From NCBI RefSeq assembly GCF_027943255.1, contig NC_072896.1:48200501-48264500 (forward strand): a stretch of 64,000 bases of DNA. The letters run 5' to 3'. Each line of letters opens with the position of its first letter. Position 1 is the stretch's first letter. Below, in pieces: positions 50,901 to 56,900 of the stretch. The stretch comes from Anastrepha obliqua. Lineage: Eukaryota > Arthropoda > Insecta > Diptera > Tephritidae. The notes below the pieces were generated by a model, which had not been told where the DNA came from, ran no database searches, and saw nothing but the letters and a program-made list of their open reading frames with translations. The position numbers were made by a program, and so were the translations under genes.

Positions 50901-53900
50901 TCGCTCCTCGGCAGGCAATGGCAAACGTCCGAGTATGTATTTCTGCCATGAGCAGAAAAGCTCTTCATAAAAAAATATATCTGCCGTTCGGAATCGGCTT
51001 AAAACTGTAGGTCCATTTGTTGAACAACATCAAGACGCATACTACAAATAGGAGGAGGAGTTCGGCCAAACACCCAAAAAGAGTATATATATATATTATA
51101 TATATATATATGTATATATGGTTTACGCTCAAGGTGGTAAGGCTATTTCTGCTTTGTTCCACTAGTGTAGAGGTTGTTGTAGCCGAATCTAGTGCAGCTT
51201 GGCTAACCGAAAGAAATGCAATATTGCCTTTAAAAGAGAAGTATGCGGCTTGTAGCCTACACACTTGCCCTATTGCAATTACTTCTGCCCTGAAGACACT
51301 GCAAGTATTAGGAAGGCGCACAGATTTTTCAATTTTCAATTGTCTAAAGTAAAAAGATTTTAAAGGTGAGCTCTTTAACACCCCGTTCGGCTCTGAGTTA
51401 ATTTGACAGAATCAGCTGATGGGCTGACGTCACTTGGTGTGTATTTACAAAAAAACAAAAAATCTGAGATTGTGTTGGTGATATACAAATCAACCAATGA
51501 CACTGCGTTGCCGTCTGAACAGCGACTGATTGGAAGAGTGTGTGAATATTCGTGAAATTATCGTGCAGATTTCTACTGGCAATAAGATTGTATTAGTGAT
51601 ATAAAACAAATCAACACAACCTTCGCTCATATTGCTTCGTTGCTATCTGAGCAACGACTGATTGTACGAGTGTGTGAATATATGTGAAAGGATCAGGCAG
51701 AATTCGGCTGCCGAATCGCAAACCGGGTAATCTATCATGCTTGCCTGCTAAAACACCACAATCCATTGAGCCTTCTGTATAGTCTGTAGTGTTTTTTTAG
51801 TTTTAGTGGAAGTCTCTTACTCCATTCCCAAGAGATGAAATAAGCCGTATTTTGAATAAAAATACATAGTTAAACTTGAAAGAATTTAAACTGTTACATG
51901 TTTCATTTTAAAACAATATCTAGACGCGTCGTTTCCTTTATGATGCATGAGTATTTTCCACAACGAAGTCATGAAGCGTGGGATGTAGATAAATCAATCA
52001 AGTTTTTTTCTTTTCTTATTATATTTAAATAATTTTTTTTATTATATTTTTTACAGATCTTGTGTAATACCGGTTCGGCTCGCGAACGTCAATATGCCAG
52101 AGTTATTCAGCCAGTCCGCGAAAAAGGCAATTTCCTACTGTGTAGTATTCTCTTGGGAAATGTGTTGGTGAATTCCACATTCACTATTCTTTTGGATGGG
52201 CTAACATCTGGCTTATTTGCTGTTATTGTATCAACGCTTTCAATCGTTATATTTGGCGAAATTACACCACAGGTTAATCCTTATTGTGTTTTGTTTTAAC
52301 GAATTTCATAAAAAATGTGTATAATATTCTTGTTGCAGGCTGTTTGTTCTCGCCATGGTTTGGCGATCGGCGCAAAAACAATTGGCATTACGAAAGTGGT
52401 AATGGTACTCACATTCCCAATGTCATATCCAATTTCTAGAATGTTAGATTGTGCTTTGGGTGAAGAGATCGGTAATGTTTATAATCGCGAACGTCTTAAG
52501 GAATTGGTGAAGGTATGTAACGAGCGAATGGCATTAAACGATTAAAGGAACTATGTATTCACTTTTCTGTATCTGTGTTTGTATAGGTCACAACCGGTGT
52601 TAATGACCTCGATAAAAATGAGGTCAATATTATTTCGGGTGCACTAGAGTTGCGGAAAAAGACTGTAGCCGATGTGATGACACACATTGATGATGCTTTC
52701 ATGTTATCACTTGATGCTGTTCTAGACTTTTCAACCGTATCGGATATCATGAAGTCGGGTTATTCTCGTATACCTGTCTACGATGGCGATAAGAAAAATA
52801 TCGTTACCTTGCTGTATATTAAGGATTTGGCATTTGTTGATACTGATGACAATACACCATTGCGCACGCTATGTGAATTCTATCAGAATCCTGTACATTT
52901 CGTTTTTGAGGATATGACACTTGATCTTATGTTTAACCAGTTCAAAGATGGTACTATCGGACATATTGCATTTGTACATCGTGTTAACAATGAGGGTGAC
53001 GGTGATCCGTTCTACGAAACAATCGGTCTCGTAACGCTTGAAGATGTTATCGAAGAATTAATTCAAGCTGAGATTGTTGATGAAACTGACGTGTACATCG
53101 ACAATCGTACAAAGGTTCGACGAAACCGTAGCAAAAAGCAAGACTTTTCAGCATTCGCTGAGCGTCGTGAGAATCAAAAGATACGCATCTCGCCGCAACT
53201 CACCCTTGCTACGTTCCAGTACTTAAGTACATGTAAGTATATTAAAATAAATAGTTTTTCTTATTATACAGAGGATTGCCACAATTTTTGAGTGATTGTG
53301 CATATCTATGTCAAAAATATTTCAAACCGAAGTCAGCAAACTACCACGATTTTCAGTATTTTAGCATTATGAGGACTTCTATCTGTCTGATTTCCAATTT
53401 TATTTGTTAAGTATATAATATAAAATAATTGATACTTCACTAATATTTTCATACATCATACATATAACTGCAAAGAAAACACCCAGTCGAAGTTTAAATT
53501 TAAGCACAGATAAATATTCAATTTTTAAAAAAGTTTTGTGGAGGTTAATAATTTGGCCACGCTCCTAAATTTTTGTTTATTCGAATTAAAAAATGCTCAT
53601 TTATTAATACACACATAATTTATAATTTGTATAGCTGTCGATGCCTTTAAAAAGGAAATTGTTTCCGAAACAATCTTACGGCGCCTACTTAACCAAGATA
53701 TTATCCATGCCATCAAGTGCAAGGGTAAAAGCAAGGATGATCCTCGTTTGTTTATTTATCAACAATCAAAGCCTGTGGATTTCTTCGTACTTATTTTAGA
53801 AGGTCGTGTAGAAGTGACCGTCGGTAAAGAGAACTTACTCTTCGAAAGTGGTGCATTTACTTATTTCGGTACCGCAGCACTACAACCAAATGTCGTTGTT

Positions 53901-56900
53901 GGTAAGTAACAAAAATTAACTTAGCTTTTAGATTTCATTCATAATTGTTTATTTATTCACATTTTTTTAATGCAAAAGATTCGCCCACTCAACAACTACG
54001 TGGTTCTATTCAGTCATTGAACATCGATGCGAAGATTCGTCAGACATTTATACCTGACTATTCGGTGCGTGCAGTCACTGATGTGGTTTACATCGCTATA
54101 AAACGTAGCCTTTACTTAACTGCCAAGAAAGCGACACTTTTGGAAAAGACCCGTAAGAGTGGCATTGAACTGAACAGTGAAATCACTGATGATGAAGTCG
54201 AAAGGGTAAGTTTAAATATTCATTTATAGTTCGAGAATTTCTTTATAAAATGTATATAAACGAGGATACCTAGTAGTAAGACTTATAAATATAATTTTTA
54301 CATTAATGAAAATAATTTAATTAAGACAGTTTAAGTTTAGTCGTTGCTGGGGGGAATACTTTCCGTTCCTGCCGTAACGTTGGGACAGTGAGTTGAGTGT
54401 GGGCACATGAATACGGGAATTATTATTTTAGTTTGAAAAAAAAAAAAACGAAAATATTAATATTTTTGTTGAACTTGCTCTATTTCAAAGAAGTAAATTC
54501 GTTTATAGAGGAAAACGTTTATTTTAAAAATATCAAACAAAGAAAGAGCAACAAATGTTGCAAAAGATAATATGAATTTTATTATTATGAATTATATAAA
54601 ACGCAAAAAATTAGTAAAAATTAAGAACAACATTTTTGTATAGGATTTTCTGTAGCATATTTACGCTTGCAAGGTCCAGCAGTTGCCCCTTGGCAGGCAA
54701 TGGCAAACCTCCGAGTGTATTTCTGCCATGAAAGAGCTCCTCATAAAAACCATTTGCTGTTCGGAGTCGGCTTAAAATTGTAGCTCCCTCCATTTGTGGA
54801 ACAACATCCAGACGCGCGCCACAAATAGGAGGAGGAGCTCGGCCAAGCACCTAACAGAAGTGTACGCGCCAATTATTTAAGTTTTATTTAAAGGACCAGC
54901 AGTAGGCTAGCATCAGCTGACGATCCCAACGTCCTTGATATCTTTTTTTCTCAGTTTTGTCAAAAACTAATACGGTTTTCGAAGGCCTCCAAACTTACTC
55001 TTTATTATATTAAAATTGAATGGGCTACGCACCTTAAAATTTTCTTAAGGTTCTGTCTAAAAAGTTGAAAATTTGTATGATAATTTTTTTTAATTTGTAA
55101 AGTTCTTGTGAATTTTGTACAAAGTTGGTAGCTTTGAGTCGTACGGTTTTTTTTGTAGAATGCTCTCTAATTTTATAAAGCAAAGACATAGAAATTAAAT
55201 ACAAAAACAATTCTTAAAACTTAGTACCTAATCCGGCGCAATCCTATTATTTTGAACTCGTACATACCAATATAAATATGAATTCAGGTGTAAAATCTCG
55301 GATAACGATAAGTATTTGACTCGTTATATTTCGAAAAGGACACGTTAAAGAGGATAGTTTAGTAAAAACGTGTATTTTTTACAGAACTATTTGTCATGAG
55401 AATCAGAGTCCATTTAAAGAAAATAATTTATAAGCTGAGTAATTTGCGCCGCAAAAAGAGTTTTATTTGCTCTTTTTTGTTATCAAATCATGATCTAATG
55501 AATTAATTGATAAGTTATTTTTTACAATTCGCCCCAGCAAAGTGGCAGTTGACGCACTTTATATACTAGGTTGTTCCATAAGTTTTGCGGTTCGATAAGA
55601 GAGGGCGCCTAAATTTTCCTGTTATGTTGGCACAATCTTCAAATTAACGTATGCGCAGTTTCATTTCAATCTGTCTATTCAGTCTTTGTTTACAAGCCAT
55701 TTAGTATCGGTCTGTCAGAGTTGGGAAAAAATGAAATATCGCTCAGTGATTTATTTTTTTTGGAAGGTTTTAAAGCTAACGAAATTTACGAACGAATGTT
55801 GAAAGTGTATAAGGACTTTTCGCCATTAATTAGTGGAGTAGAAAGATGGATGCTGAATTTAAACGTAGTCGTACAATCCTTGAAGGCGATCCACGTCAAG
55901 CACGTCCAACCAGAGCAGACAGCAACAACACCAGAAATCGTAGAATAAATACAGGATGTCGTATTGGAAAATCGTTGAGTGACTGAAAAAGATGTAGAGA
56001 AGCCCTAGGTATCTCATTGGGCAGTGTAAGCAATATTTTCATTGAAGTATTGGGTTTCAGAAAGCTGTGTGCACAATGGGTGCCGCATTCATTCGCTAAC
56101 AATGGAACAGAAATGCATTCAAAAGCGACTTTCTCAGCAAGGTTAAGACTGTTTTCAAAAGGATAAAGCGGATTTTGTACGTCGATTCATCATTAAGAAT
56201 AGGGATTGAGTCCATCACCACGATCCTAAATTAAAACAAGTGACTAAAGAGTGGTATGAGTTGCTGTCCAGAAATCAGCCAAGAAGGTGTTAGCATCAGT
56301 TTTTTTGAGATGCGAAAGGAATTTTGTTTGTGGATTACTTGCAAACTGATAAAAGCAGAATTTATTTTTTTATACTATTGTAACCTTTTAGACCAGCTGA
56401 AGGAAAAAAATCGTGAAAAAAATCTCATTTTGCTAAAGGAAAAAGAGCATTTTGACCATGACTAAAATCCATGAATTAAAGTTCGACAAGTTTGAGCACC
56501 GACCATATTCACCAGATTTGACCCTTAGCGACGTCTATCTGTTTCCAGATCTAAAAAAAATTAATGTAAGGAAAGCGTTTTTCATCAAATGATGAGGTCA
56601 TAACAGCCGTGGAAGCGTATTTTGCAGATTCTGACTTCAGGGATGGAATTCATAAATTAGTGGAATCTCGTCTAACAACAAGTCTATTGATGTTCAGGGA
56701 GACTATACTGAATAATAAAGTGTATGTCAATCCAAAAAATTGTGTTTTTCTTATCGAACTGCAAAACTTATTGAACAACCTAGTATTATGACAATTTGGC
56801 TTGTTAAAATGGCAAACTATTCAAAGACATCCGTTTACTTGGACGCAGATATCCCTTTCTTTCTCATATCAACCGAGCAAAGTAATTAAATATTTAGAAC

